Part shown: positions 8,462 through 17,661 of the stretch, one piece after another
Numbering within the stretch: the stretch's first letter is position 1
Layout of the letters: every line of letters begins with the position of its first letter
Source of the DNA: Laceyella sediminis
GTDB taxonomy: Bacteria; Bacillota; Bacilli; Thermoactinomycetales; Thermoactinomycetaceae
DNA length: 64,000 nt
Assembly: GCF_003003125.1 (NCBI RefSeq)
Contig: NZ_PVTZ01000003.1
Coordinates: 124,001-188,000, forward strand
Direction: 5' to 3'
Translations under genes and position numbers: made by a program
Notes under the pieces: generated by a model
What the model was told of the DNA's origin: nothing
Database searches by the model: none
The model's input: only the letters and a program-made list of their open reading frames with translations

Positions 8462-9292
8462 TTAAAATTTGAAATGGTCGGGATGTTGCCCAAAGCGGTG
8501 ATTTTGATTTAATCCATCCAGTCGCGCCATATCCTCAGGCGAAATCTCAAAGTCAAAAATGTCTGCATTTTCCTCAATCCGACTTGGCGTGACGGACTTG
8601 GGGATGGTCACCACCCCATGCTGCAAATCCCACCGCAATACCAATTGCGCCGGCGTCTTGCCATATTTTTTGGCCAACTCCACAATCACCGGCTGATTCA
8701 CAACATTGCCGCGCATCAACGGACTCCACGCTTCCAACTGAATCTTCTCCCGCTCGCAAAAGGCGCGCAACTCCTCCTGCGTTAACAAAGGATGGAATTC
8801 CACCTGATTGACTGCTGGCGGCACTTCACAGGTAGCAAGCAACTCTTCCAAATGATGCGTTTGAAAATTGCTTACCCCGATTGCTCGTACCCAGCCATCC
8901 CGGTACAACTTCTCCAAAGCCCGCCATGTATCCCGGAACATGCCCGGCACTGGCCAATGAATAAGATACAGATCGAGGTAATCCAAGCCCAACTTTTTGC
9001 GGCTACGGTCAAAGGCAGCCAGCGTGGCTTCATACCCTTGATCCGTGTTCCATACTTTGGTGGTGACAAACAGTTTATCCCTTGCGATACCTGATTGTTT
9101 GAGCGCATGGCCCACGCCGGTTTCATTATGGTAGAAAGCCGCCGTATCTACACTGCGATAACCTACTTGAAGAGCCGTTTCCACCGCCTGCTCCACTTCT
9201 TTGCCTTCTTGTGCCTTATACACCCCCAAACCCAACCAAGGCATTTCCACCCCGTTGTTTAGCAAAACACAATCCGTAATATGACGCACCAT
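8462..9292 (-). CDS. Aldo/keto reductase
   Basis: 276-residue NADPH-dependent oxidoreductase of the AKR superfamily, close to the Bacillus YvgN/YtbE group. Catalytic tetrad visible: Asp and Tyr in SVDTAAFYHNETGVG, Lys in FVTTKVWN, His in YLIHWPVP. Cofactor-binding C-terminal block: TIPKSVTPSRIEENADIFDF. Start ATG at 9292 gives the canonical N-terminus (VLLNNGVEMPWLGLGVY); the longer frame to 9424 has no family match or good ribosome binding site. Probably reduces small aldehydes such as methylglyoxal (family inference). Confidence 0.92.
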   Translation of the reverse strand: MVRHITDCVLLNNGVEMPWLGLGVYKAQEGKEVEQAVETALQVGYRSVDTAAFYHNETGVGHALKQSGIARDKLFVTTKVWNTDQGYEATLAAFDRSRKKLGLDYLDLYLIHWPVPGMFRDTWRALEKLYRDGWVRAIGVSNFQTHHLEELLATCEVPPAVNQVEFHPLLTQEELRAFCEREKIQLEAWSPLMRGNVVNQPVIVELAKKYGKTPAQLVLRWDLQHGVVTIPKSVTPSRIEENADIFDFEISPEDMARLDGLNQNHRFGQHPDHFKF

Positions 9293-9420
9293 CCTTCTAC
9301 TTCCTTTCCATTCTTCTGATTCATCCCGGATTCGCCCATCAGGGATGGCAAGCAAGTACATTATACCTACCCTCCCCTGCCCATGAAAGGCGCACCGCAA
9401 GCACGATTGTGCGTTAACGC

Positions 9421-9633
9421 TCATCCCGGCAAGTTTCCACGCTTATATCGGTCTAGGCAACTTTTGCAGATGCATGCCTTGTTTTTGTACGCTGATGGTA
9501 CCTGTTCAAGTAGACCCGCAGGAAACGCTTCTATTCTACACCAACAGTCACCAATGCGCTGCTCCGACAGATTGCCGCACTGGTTGTGTTTGCCGCATAG
9601 CGGACAAGCTGCCGGATTCACTTCACCGCCCAT
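9421..9633 (-). CDS. Cysteine-rich CWC family protein
   Basis: 70-residue protein with the CWC signature: CPLCGKHNQC near the N-terminus, DCWC in the middle, then the P-x-x-LL-x-x-VP block (FPAGLLEQVPSAYKNKACIC) ending CKSCL. The eight cysteines suggest a metal- or Zn-binding fold. Start chosen at ATG 9633, which begins just before the conserved core; longer in-frame starts to 9717 are possible. It lies upstream of and in the same direction as the aldo/keto reductase. Function of the family is unknown. Confidence 0.75.
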   Translation of the reverse strand: MGGEVNPAACPLCGKHNQCGNLSEQRIGDCWCRIEAFPAGLLEQVPSAYKNKACICKSCLDRYKRGNLPG

Positions 9634-9830
9634 TTCTCCACATCCTTTCCTATCTTCTCGCATCGCCCGGTACCACCGATATACACTCGGTCGCTCCTCT
9701 CCCTTACAAGCAGCCATTCTGTCACTGTCTTCAACCTGTCACACAATATTTTGCAACTATTTCAGAATAAGACACGTCACAATTGAGCAGTAACCTTATC
9801 ACATTCAAAGAAAAACTGGAGGAAAGAAAC

Positions 9831-9962
9831 ATGCATTCAGGTAAGCGCCGATCTCAAGCACTCTTGTTCGGCCTGGCTTTCACCCTTTTGGTCGGATGCT
9901 GCCGAGTGAAAAAGAAAAATAACCAGCCGACCCCACCTCCCGCTTCAGAATCATCCTCGTAG
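9831..9962 (+). CDS. Very short lipoprotein (43 aa)
   Basis: 43-residue frame beginning MHSGKRRSQALLFGLAFTLL, followed by the lipobox LVGC and a short tail CRVKKKNNQPTPPPASESSS. A strong ribosome binding site (CTGGAGGAAAGAAAC) precedes the ATG. A basic n-region, hydrophobic core and lipobox make lipid anchoring likely, leaving a mature peptide of only ~20 residues. A hairpin followed by TTTTT lies 45 bp downstream. Function unknown. Confidence 0.65.
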   Translation: MHSGKRRSQALLFGLAFTLLVGCCRVKKKNNQPTPPPASESSS

Positions 9963-10005
9963 CGGGCGGCATGGACACGCATGGTTTCGGTCAGCAATGC
10001 AAAAG

Positions 10006-10036
10006 AGCGGGGCACGTAATATAGCCCGGCTTTTTG
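10006..10036 (+). terminator. Terminator after the short lipoprotein gene
   Basis: AGCGGGGC/GCCCGGCT stem (one mismatch) followed by TTTTT. Confidence 0.65.
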
Positions 10037-10190
10037 CGTCTTGCAGGTATGCTAATCTAGCGATTCACTCGCCGAAACGCCATCTTCCATCCTTTTTCCT
10101 TTCTCGCCGATTTTATATACAATGGGTAGGTTGAAGGGGAATCAAAGAAAAAGTGGTAATTAGTACAAGACAAGCTGTGAAAGGATGGAG

Positions 10191-10616
10191 ATGGCAGTGG
10201 CGACTAGATCAAATGAAGAATTGCAGTTATTGAGCATTCCTTTTCGGAGCAGACTGAATCAATTTATGAGCAGTCTGACCAAAAAGCGGATTGTGTTGAA
10301 TTGGCACAAGGACAAAGAACGTATACAGCGCAAACTGTATAAGGATGATGTGGATTGTGACACCCAGTTCCTGTTGTGCTTGGCCGATTATTATCATGAG
10401 ATCAAACCCATCTTGCTGCAATCTTATCGGGAGGAATATCCCGAAGAACCGCCCACGCCAGCCAAATTGAAAGAATGGATGGAAGACTGCGCCATCGCTT
10501 CCAGCGTGCTTGGCCACAAAAAAGCCCGCAATGTATGGTTGGAAATCATCCGTGTATTTGAATGGTTGATGGAAGCCAACCTGATCCCGATGAATGAAAA
10601 AAACGTATTGATATAA
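10191..10616 (+). CDS. Hypothetical protein (141 aa)
   Basis: Helical, charged cytoplasmic protein: conserved-looking blocks NWHKDKERIQRKLYKDDVD, FLLCLADYYHEIKPILLQSY and the C-terminal KKARNVWLEIIRVFEWLMEA. The ATG at 10191 is best placed behind AAAGGATGGAG; ATG 10185 is also in frame. No domain recognised. It is followed by a terminator shared with the convergent gene. Confidence 0.65.
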   Translation: MAVATRSNEELQLLSIPFRSRLNQFMSSLTKKRIVLNWHKDKERIQRKLYKDDVDCDTQFLLCLADYYHEIKPILLQSYREEYPEEPPTPAKLKEWMEDCAIASSVLGHKKARNVWLEIIRVFEWLMEANLIPMNEKNVLI

Positions 10617-10648
10617 AAAGGCTGAGGATCCCCCTCAGCCCACATTTT
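10615..10648. terminator. Terminator between convergent genes
   Basis: Perfect stem GGCTGAGG/CCTCAGCC (10620-10627, 10633-10640), A's on the left and CACATTTT on the right. Confidence 0.75.
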
Positions 10649-10667
10649 ACAAAAACCGGTCACCCCA

Positions 10668-10916
10668 TCAGCGTTTCCGTTTTCCCCGATTGGCCAACTG
10701 GATGGCTTCAAGAATTTTGCGCTGATATTCATCTTCTTCGGATTGGCGCGCTTCTTGAAGCCGTTTTGCTTCTGCTTGCAACCGCTTTCTCTTTCTGTCT
10801 AAAATTTCAAGATACTTTTGATCAAAATCATCCCCGCTGTACCCCGCAAACAGGGACATTTTACTCGCATCACTTTGCTTTCTCCTCTGCTGCTGATGCC
10901 CACTAAACAATCCCAT
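10668..10916 (-). CDS. Small coiled-coil hypothetical protein (82 aa)
   Basis: Starts MGLFSGHQQQRRKQSD behind GGGGGGCTTGAC. Residues ~35-80 are strongly heptad-like and charged (DQKYLEILDRKRKRLQAEAK, then RLQEARQSEEDEYQRKILEA), predicting a coiled coil. The longer frame to 11012 lacks a ribosome binding site. Family not recognised. Confidence 0.6.
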   Translation of the reverse strand: MGLFSGHQQQRRKQSDASKMSLFAGYSGDDFDQKYLEILDRKRKRLQAEAKRLQEARQSEEDEYQRKILEAIQLANRGKRKR

Positions 10917-11239
10917 GTCAAGCCCCCCATCATTTTTTCTGTTTGGGGTGTGTAAAATGATCATGATTACCTTTATACATTTCTTATATGACGGAATGAT
11001 CGATCGATTCATTCCCCTCCCTTCTTACTATGCGATAAACGGCCAACGCAATTCAATAGGCTCACGCAAATGACATGGATCATTCACCGTTTTGCCCTAG
11101 TAGCGCCAAAAAACGTTTTTTCATCAGACAAATAATTCAATTGCTTGATACAATTTAGTATTCTTAAACATAGAGATCATATCTACAAAAAGAATAGAGA
11201 TATGTAATCCGCATAGAGCGACAACTGGGAGGATTCGCA

Positions 11240-12301
11240 ATGGTAAAAAAGGCGTTATGGGGATTGGCTTTGTTCTGCTCCCTGGTCTTGCTGTGTTTTG
11301 GCGCTTTTTTGTTGTATGTGACGCTAACCGATTATGAACCTGAACCGGCCCTGCCCCTCACCGTCAGCAATAACGCGAGCCAGAAATTGACCACTGGTGT
11401 CCCGTTCACGGTAACCACGTTTAACATCGGCTACGCCGGCTTGGACAAAGACCAAGACTTCTTCATGGATGGAGGAACCCGCTCCCGCGCCGCCAGTAAA
11501 GAGCAAACGGCAAAAAACTTGAGCAAGATTCTTTCCTTTTTGAAAAGGGAAGCTTCTTCGTTCTATCTATTACAAGAGGTGGATGTGGACTCATCCCGAA
11601 GCTATCATATCAACCAACAGGCCGCCATGCGGCAACATCTTCCAGACTATGGATTGGTGTTTGCCCAAAATTATTTGGTGCCATGGGTGCCAGTGCCCAT
11701 CTTCGACCCCATGGGTTCTGTCAACGGGGGACTGGTCACCTTATCCAAGTACCAGTTGAAGCAAAGCACCCGCTTCTCCCTGTATGGCAAGGAAGATTGG
11801 CCACAACAACCCTTTGACCTGGACCGATGTATTATGGAAAACCGAATCCCCTTAGAAAATGGGAAAGAATTGATCCTAGTTAACCTGCATTTGTCTGCCT
11901 TCGACAAAGGCGGAAAAGTAAGAAAACAACAACTAGCCTTTTTGAAAGAATTTATGCAGCGCCATGTGCAAGCGGGAAACTATCTGATTCTGGGTGGAGA
12001 CTGGAACCATCTGATCCCTGGCACAGCCCCCAAACGGTTTAAAGCGAAAGAATCTTGGCCTGAGTGGATGCAAACGATCCCGTCCGACTTTCTGCCAAAA
12101 GGGTTTACTTGGGTGGCAGATGGCAGTGTTCCCACATCCAGAACGTTGGCACTCCCTTTTAAGCAGGGAATCAACTTTCAGTCCAACATCGACGGTTTCT
12201 TGATCTCATCCAATGTGGAAGTGAAGCGTGTGTACGGCCATTCGCTTCAATTTGAATACAGTGACCACAATCCGGTTACCGCCGAATTTGTATTAAAATA
12301 A
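11240..12301 (+). CDS. Secreted/anchored endonuclease-exonuclease-phosphatase family protein
   Basis: 353 residues with an N-terminal hydrophobic segment (LALFCSLVLLCFGAFLLYVT) acting as signal anchor. The EEP fold motifs are present: TTFNIGYAG near residue 58 (metal Asn), LLQEVDVDSS near 110 (metal Glu), VNLHLSAFDKGGK near 215, LGGDWNHLIPG near 250 (Asp/Asn) and YSDHNPVTAEF at the end (catalytic Asp-His). Start ATG behind TGGGAGGATTCGCA. Members cleave phosphodiester bonds in nucleic acids, lipids or sugars; the substrate here cannot be told. It ends at a bidirectional terminator. Confidence 0.85.
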   Translation: MVKKALWGLALFCSLVLLCFGAFLLYVTLTDYEPEPALPLTVSNNASQKLTTGVPFTVTTFNIGYAGLDKDQDFFMDGGTRSRAASKEQTAKNLSKILSFLKREASSFYLLQEVDVDSSRSYHINQQAAMRQHLPDYGLVFAQNYLVPWVPVPIFDPMGSVNGGLVTLSKYQLKQSTRFSLYGKEDWPQQPFDLDRCIMENRIPLENGKELILVNLHLSAFDKGGKVRKQQLAFLKEFMQRHVQAGNYLILGGDWNHLIPGTAPKRFKAKESWPEWMQTIPSDFLPKGFTWVADGSVPTSRTLALPFKQGINFQSNIDGFLISSNVEVKRVYGHSLQFEYSDHNPVTAEFVLK

Positions 12302-12316
12302 CTAAGCAAAGCATGG

Positions 12317-12364
12317 AAAAAAGCCGCCGGCCCGCCTAATTGGCGGATGTCAGCGGCTTTTTTC
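12317..12364. terminator. Bidirectional terminator
   Basis: AAAAAAGCCGC/GCGGCTTTTTT around a GC-rich inner part (GCCCGCC/GGCGG), between convergent genes. Confidence 0.85.
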
Positions 12365-12373
12365 CTGCCCGTG

Positions 12374-15049
12374 TCACTGTGGCAATTCAATTTCCACCTT
12401 TTTGGTGGTCACATGACCCACAGAATCTTTCACTCGAACGATGATCGAATTTTTGCCGGGTTTCAATTGGCCCTTTGTAAACGCATGATGGAACTCAAAT
12501 AATCCGTCTTCAACATAGTTCACATCTTCGATGATCTGCCAATCTTTCTCTCCAGCGAGACGCCAGCTTACCTCTTCCAGCCAAGCTTCTTTCACTTTGC
12601 CCGACAGTTGATCGGCGTCGGCTGTTAATTCGGTGATGACTGGGGCTTTGGTGTCGATGAGGACGAAGAAGTTGGCTTCCGCTTTTTTCCCCAAGTATTC
12701 GCATTCGACGATAATCGCGTAATCTCCATCAGGCAACTTCTTCCCTTTGCTGTCTTTCCCATCCCACATCCAATCCGTGTAGCCAGCGGCCGGATTGTTG
12801 GTTTGATAAAGCAGATACTTTTTCCCGCCTTCCGAGCTTTCGGCGGTGATTTTCAACGATGATGGCGCCACAGCCAAATAGTACGTCAAGAGCGTAAATT
12901 TGTGTTCATCTTTGCCGTTTGGTGAGATGATGTATGCAGATTGTCCCAAACTGGTGATGACTTCATAGCCCTTCGGTTCATTCAAAGCGATGAAGGGAAC
13001 CTTCAATTCCTGTTTTCCATCTTTCAAAAATACGGCTCCCGTGTAAATCCCGCGGGGCAAGGAAGTGTTGAAGCTCATCGTCACCGGTACCTGCCCCTGT
13101 GATTTAGCACCAACTACTAGGGTGGACGGAACAGTCACGCGAATCCCTTTTTTGCCATTGTCTAGCTCTACCCGTACGGCATAGCGTTTAGCTTTACCAG
13201 ACAGGTTTTCTACCCGTAAGGTTCGATCGATCTTCTTCACCCCAGTTTTGGGCTGTAACAAACCAAAGCTGAGGCGGTTTGAAACGACCAGGGATTGTGT
13301 AGTGATCGCCTTGGGCAAATCGATACGCCCAGCTCCCTGCGAAATGGGGGAATACTCTTTCTTCTCCGTATCCTTCAACTCGACCGCCGTATTGGACAAG
13401 GCCGATTTTACTTGTTCCGGATTCCAGTCGGGATGCTTCTGCAAAAGCAATGCGGCAGCTCCAGCCACGTGCGGGGTAGCCATGCTTGTTCCGCTCATTT
13501 TTCCATATCCCGTTTTCTCCAAGGAACGAGGCAAGGTGCTTACAATGTCGACACCAGGTGCTGTCACATCCGGCTTAATGTCCCAGATGCCGTTGGCCGG
13601 TCCGCGCGAACTGAAGTCGACCATTTTTTCCCGTTTGACTGAGCTGAGCTTGATCTCTGTTTTGCCAGCAGCTAGCTGATTCTTAATGTGGGTGCCAAAA
13701 CCGCCAGAAATCGTCACGATTGGCACAAAGCGCTTCGTATCCGGCTCGCCATTTTCATCTGTTTCCATCGGGATGGCAAACCAGTCACCTTTGAGGTGAT
13801 TATAGATGATCACAGCCGCCGCTCCAGCTCGTTTGGCGTTTTCGGCAACCGACTGTACATCATCACCGCTCCGTTGAACCAATGCGATCTTACCTTTGGC
13901 ATCGATTTTTTTGAAGTCAGACTTTTTACCTTTTCCTGCATCTACTAGCTGATACGTTCCCTTCAATGGAAACTGGGGCGATGAAGTGATTAAATTGGTC
14001 TCCATTTTCTTGTTGTCCCCGACTACCTGCACAACCGGGGAAGGAATGATCTTCGTTGAAGCCCCGACGGAGATGATATTGGGGGATGCGGCAGGTGCTC
14101 CGACACTCCAAGTAGCGGGGCCCGCATTGCCGTTGGCAACAACGACCACAATCCCTTTTTTGATGGCCCGTTCAAGAGATTGAGATACCGCTTCATCCGG
14201 CACATTGACATCCATCCCCAAAGAGAGGTTCATCACATCGGCCCGGTCTTTGACCGCTTGCTCGATCCCACTGATAACCCAGTCCGTGGTTCCACCGCCA
14301 TGCGCCCCCAATACCCGGTAAGCCAACAGGGATGCTTCGGGAGCCACCCCTTTGATTTTCCCGTTGGCCGCGATGGTGCCGGCGACATGGGTGCCATGCC
14401 CCACTTCATCCTGCGGAATCTTGTCATTTTCTACAAAGTCATATCCGCCAATCATATTCTTTTTCAGATCGGGGTGTTTCATGTCCACGCCCGAATCGAT
14501 GACAGCAACTTTGATTCCTTTGCCGGTGACCGCCTGTTTTCGGCCATCGCGCATCTTCCAAACATCTGGTGCTCCGATCAGCGGGGCGCTTTTTGACATC
14601 AAGGCTTTGTAAGTACGTATGGGGTGGATGCGTTTCACACCGGGCAAAGCGGCCACTTTTTGCAAGTCATCCCCTTTGAGGGTGACAGCCATGCCCGAGA
14701 AGACCGTATCATAGGTACGTTTCACCCTCAGGCCAGGAGAGCGTTCTTTCATTTCTGCAATCAACTGCTTTTGTTTTTGGCCCAAGTATTTGCGATACTC
14801 CCCTTCGCTTTTTGCCGACACCTTCTTGGTTTTAGACAAAGAACTGTACACCACGGTTGGCGCTTCGCTCATCTCAATGATGACAGAAGCCTGTTTCCCT
14901 TTGCTGGCAACCACACCCGGCGCCAATTTATTTTTTTGCGCTGTTGCCGCAACATGAGGAGTAGGCGATGCGGCGACAGCCGGACTCCCCCATCCCCCCG
15001 TTCCCAGCACAAGAGAGGCACACAATACATAAGGGATAAGCTTTTTCAC
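12374..15049 (-). CDS. Secreted S8 subtilisin-like serine protease (Vpr-like)
   Basis: 891-residue extracellular protease. GTG start (15049) behind CGGAGGGGATTCACC; the frame extends to 15073 without a good site. Domains in order: signal peptide (~1-27), inhibitor I9 propeptide (~50-155), S8 catalytic domain with Asp185 in AVIDSGVD, His218 in GHGTHVAGT, Asn in VVANGNAGP and Ser522 in GTSMATPHVAGAAALL; a PA domain inserted at ~330-460 (GDDVQSVAENAKRAGAAAVI); then Fn3-like and FlgD-Ig-like C-terminal domains (MWDGKDSKGKKLPDGDYAII). This order matches minor extracellular protease Vpr. It is alone and ends at a shared terminator. Confidence 0.93.
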   Translation of the reverse strand: MKKLIPYVLCASLVLGTGGWGSPAVAASPTPHVAATAQKNKLAPGVVASKGKQASVIIEMSEAPTVVYSSLSKTKKVSAKSEGEYRKYLGQKQKQLIAEMKERSPGLRVKRTYDTVFSGMAVTLKGDDLQKVAALPGVKRIHPIRTYKALMSKSAPLIGAPDVWKMRDGRKQAVTGKGIKVAVIDSGVDMKHPDLKKNMIGGYDFVENDKIPQDEVGHGTHVAGTIAANGKIKGVAPEASLLAYRVLGAHGGGTTDWVISGIEQAVKDRADVMNLSLGMDVNVPDEAVSQSLERAIKKGIVVVVANGNAGPATWSVGAPAASPNIISVGASTKIIPSPVVQVVGDNKKMETNLITSSPQFPLKGTYQLVDAGKGKKSDFKKIDAKGKIALVQRSGDDVQSVAENAKRAGAAAVIIYNHLKGDWFAIPMETDENGEPDTKRFVPIVTISGGFGTHIKNQLAAGKTEIKLSSVKREKMVDFSSRGPANGIWDIKPDVTAPGVDIVSTLPRSLEKTGYGKMSGTSMATPHVAGAAALLLQKHPDWNPEQVKSALSNTAVELKDTEKKEYSPISQGAGRIDLPKAITTQSLVVSNRLSFGLLQPKTGVKKIDRTLRVENLSGKAKRYAVRVELDNGKKGIRVTVPSTLVVGAKSQGQVPVTMSFNTSLPRGIYTGAVFLKDGKQELKVPFIALNEPKGYEVITSLGQSAYIISPNGKDEHKFTLLTYYLAVAPSSLKITAESSEGGKKYLLYQTNNPAAGYTDWMWDGKDSKGKKLPDGDYAIIVECEYLGKKAEANFFVLIDTKAPVITELTADADQLSGKVKEAWLEEVSWRLAGEKDWQIIEDVNYVEDGLFEFHHAFTKGQLKPGKNSIIVRVKDSVGHVTTKKVEIELPQ

Positions 15050-15363
15050 GGTGAATCCCCTCCGTATAATCAAACATTTTAATAAATGAAAATGTTCATC
15101 CTACAGACAACTAGTTCACCTTTTCGCTGTAATCACCACCATTATAAAAATTTTTAAATTTAAATTAAGTATAAATCTATACCTAGGAAAAGTTGTTTCA
15201 AAATCGTTACATAAATGCTACGAAAGTTTGTTGTTAACAAATTTGTTGCTTTTTCCCTTCTTGGCGCCCCAGACAATCTCGTTGGTCATGTAAACACCCC
15301 CGCCATGCATCGTTGACGGGGATGGATAACGCGTCCTATAAGCCTAGGGAGGTACCGCTTCTA

Positions 15364-16215
15364 TCAGGCTCTTTGCGGAAATGAAAGCGTCGCCGGATCG
15401 ATTTTTGGCACCAGCCCTTCTTGTGCGGCCCGGCCAAGCAAAGCATTGATTGCCGCATATCCAGTCTCGCCCAAATTGGCCGTGTATTCATTTACATATA
15501 GATTGATGTGCGCTTGGGCCACTTCCGGATCCAACTCTTGAGCGTGGCGCAACACATACTCCCGTGAAGCGTCGGGGTGCGCCCATCCGTATTCGACCGA
15601 CGCGCGGATCCAGCCTGCGATGGCCTCAACGTCGAGAGAGCGCCGGGCGATAATCGCCCCCAGTGGAATCGGCAAGCCAGTGTCTTCCTCCCACCATTGC
15701 CCTAAGTCGACCACCTGTTTCAAACCATATGACGGGTAAGTGAAACGTGCTTCATGTATCACCAAGCCAGCATCGACTGCGCCGTCACGCACTGCCGGCA
15801 TAATTTCATGAAACGGCATTACCACAATCTCACCCACGCCCCCGGGCACCTGTTGGGCCGCCCAAAGCCGAAACAGCAAATAAGCGGTAGAACGCTCACT
15901 GGGAACAGCCACCCTACGCCCTGACAACATCGCCGGCTGACAGGCATCTCCTTCACCGGCCGTCAACACCAGTGGGCCGCAACCCCTTCCCAGGGCCCCC
16001 CCGCACGGCAACAAGGCGTATTCTGACATCACCCACGGCAAAGCCGCACACGATATCTTCAACACATCCGGTCCGCCCGGCTCGGCGGCTAACCCGTTGG
16101 TGATGTCAATATCGGCATACGTGACGTCTAATTGCGGCGCGCCCGGCACGAATCCATGCACCCAGGCGTGAAATACAAAAGTGTCATTGGGACAAGGAGA
16201 AAAAGCGATCTTCAT
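15364..16215 (-). CDS. mqnD: 1,4-dihydroxy-6-naphthoate synthase MqnD
   Basis: 283 residues, full length. It performs the late step of the futalosine menaquinone route, converting cyclic dehypoxanthine futalosine to 1,4-dihydroxy-6-naphthoate. Signature starts IAFSPCPNDTFVFHAWVHG, with DIDITNGLA near residue 37, VPSERSTAYLLFRLW near 105 and DAGLVIHEARFTY near 148. The fold is that of a periplasmic-binding protein without signal peptide. Its ATG overlaps the mqnB stop (ATGA, 16212-16215), so the pair is translationally coupled. Confidence 0.92.
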   Translation of the reverse strand: MKIAFSPCPNDTFVFHAWVHGFVPGAPQLDVTYADIDITNGLAAEPGGPDVLKISCAALPWVMSEYALLPCGGALGRGCGPLVLTAGEGDACQPAMLSGRRVAVPSERSTAYLLFRLWAAQQVPGGVGEIVVMPFHEIMPAVRDGAVDAGLVIHEARFTYPSYGLKQVVDLGQWWEEDTGLPIPLGAIIARRSLDVEAIAGWIRASVEYGWAHPDASREYVLRHAQELDPEVAQAHINLYVNEYTANLGETGYAAINALLGRAAQEGLVPKIDPATLSFPQRA

Positions 16216-16916
16216 GTCAACACCTCCCGTAGTACTGAGCTGGCGGCGGCCAACGCCTCCAACGCCTCACTGATTCGCCAAGCATCCCGGTCGCGCGGGC
16301 CGACAGGATTGGAGATGGCGCGCAGTTCAAGAATTGGCACACCGCAACGGCTCGCTGCGGCGGCCACACCAAATCCTTCCATCCCTTCAGCGGTGGCTCC
16401 TGGCACCCGTGCAACCAGCTCGGCGGCGGTCTCTGCCGTGCCCGTCACCGTTGACACGGTAAGAACTGCACCAGTGGTGACCGGCAATCCAGCCTTGTGC
16501 AAAGCCTCAACGACTCGTCTCATCCAGTCTTCGTCCGCCCGAAACCTGGTTGAACCAAAGCCAAGCTCGTCCAAGCTGAGGAACCCTTCTGGTGACTGCG
16601 CTCCCAAATCGGCGGCGACGATCTCATCCGCCACTACAAGGGAGCCCAGTTCGGCTCTTCCTTTGAACCCCCCGGCGATGCCAGCCGCGATCACTAGATC
16701 GTACTTGTCGGTAGCCAATGCCGTCGCTGTACCGATAGCGGCTGCAACGGGACCGACACCAGCAGCCAATACATGAAAATTTGCGGTGTCGCCGATCCCA
16801 CGCAACACTGCTTCTTTTTCAACTGAAACAGCGGTGACCACGAGCACGCGCATGCCTGCTCCCTGCTTCTCGGCATGAAACACTGTAGGCGATTCTTGCA
16901 TCTGATCAAGATTCAT
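16212..16916 (-). CDS. mqnB: Futalosine hydrolase MqnB
   Basis: 234 residues; hydrolyses futalosine (releasing hypoxanthine) in the alternative menaquinone pathway. Nucleoside-phosphorylase/hydrolase family blocks: VLVVTAVSVEKEAVLRGI, VIAAGIAGGF, VVADEIVAADLGAQ, and TAEGMEGFGVAAAASRCGVP followed by LRAISNPVG. The start at 16916 is set by AAAGGAG 10 nt upstream; an internal ATG at 16853 (MRVLVVTAV) also has a weak site and would give the shorter family N-terminus. First gene of the mqnB-mqnD pair. Confidence 0.9.
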   Translation of the reverse strand: MNLDQMQESPTVFHAEKQGAGMRVLVVTAVSVEKEAVLRGIGDTANFHVLAAGVGPVAAAIGTATALATDKYDLVIAAGIAGGFKGRAELGSLVVADEIVAADLGAQSPEGFLSLDELGFGSTRFRADEDWMRRVVEALHKAGLPVTTGAVLTVSTVTGTAETAAELVARVPGATAEGMEGFGVAAAASRCGVPILELRAISNPVGPRDRDAWRISEALEALAAASSVLREVLT

Positions 16917-17062
16917 TTGCACTATCTCCTTTATTTCGCTTTCCTAATTATAAAGGGGATACGCCATGACATCAAATCATGCGAAACGCGTTCCTGCATT
17001 TGCCGTACCAGTCCTGCCATCAGCCATTCACACCCGATATTGGGCAATAAAAAAGCCCCGCC

Positions 17063-17198
17063 TTAGGGCGTGTCTGTTGAATAGGCCAGCGGCTCCAAAA
17101 CCATTTTCTCATTCGCTTCACGCTTGGCGAGGCGCTCCTCGAGAAAAGGTTTTTCCGCCGCTTCTTCCCACCAACTTGATTTGCCAGACACACCCTAG
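17063..17198. repeat. MITE-like repeat, copy 2, inserted in a terminator loop
   Basis: 136 bp, TTAG...CTAG ends with inverted GGGCGTGTCTG and CAGACACACCC, nearly identical to copy 1. Flanks are the two arms of one terminator: GCCCCGCCTT (17055-17064) preceded by A's, and AAGGCGAGGA (17201-17210) followed by TCTTTT. The element therefore landed in the hairpin loop. Confidence 0.8.
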
Positions 17199-17246
17199 TC
17201 AAGGCGAGGATCTTTTAGGCGTGCAGTCACAGGGACAACAGCCGAT

Positions 17247-17618
17247 TCATTTTGCGTAATTTATGCATTGGATGTTTTGCAGTTCAGAAGCATGGACATA
17301 GCGAAAACCCATAAATGTATTAAAGAAGTACCAAACATTTGAACCGTTTACCAAATCACCCTTTACCATCCCGTTAAAACCATGGATGGTTCCTCTCGGC
17401 CACGTAAGTTCCACCTCCGCATCCACACGCGGCGCAACACGAACTGACGCTCCTCCATCAACTACTGACGCTTGCAGCCGTCCATTCTCACAGGCGGCAT
17501 CACCCGACTGGCCGACTGCTGCTTGCATCGGCGCCACATGCTCCTGCGCTCCGACCATGGACACTTGCCCCCATATGCTCACTAAAACCAATGCTACAGA
17601 TACCAACCACTTATTCAT
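17247..17618 (-). CDS. Secreted SH3-like hypothetical protein
   Basis: 123 residues with a clear signal peptide (MNKWLVSVALVLVSIWGQ, cleavage near VGAQE) and a mature domain resembling bacterial SH3-like folds: NGRLQASVVDGGASVRVAPR, then a WPRGT turn and a C-terminal WYFFNTFMGFRYVHASELQ. Two Cys flank the domain and may form a disulphide. Start ATG behind TTGGAGGAAAGAGC. Probably a cell-wall or extracellular protein; domain call is by pattern only. Confidence 0.7.
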   Translation of the reverse strand: MNKWLVSVALVLVSIWGQVSMVGAQEHVAPMQAAVGQSGDAACENGRLQASVVDGGASVRVAPRVDAEVELTWPRGTIHGFNGMVKGDLVNGSNVWYFFNTFMGFRYVHASELQNIQCINYAK

Positions 17619-17661
17619 GCTCTTTCCTCCAACCGAATAAATAAGGTGAATGTGATTCTAT

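Noticed and set aside
12510-14612. Several long ORFs antisense to the subtilase gene
   Set aside because: Shadow frames of a clear S8 protease; no start sites or families.
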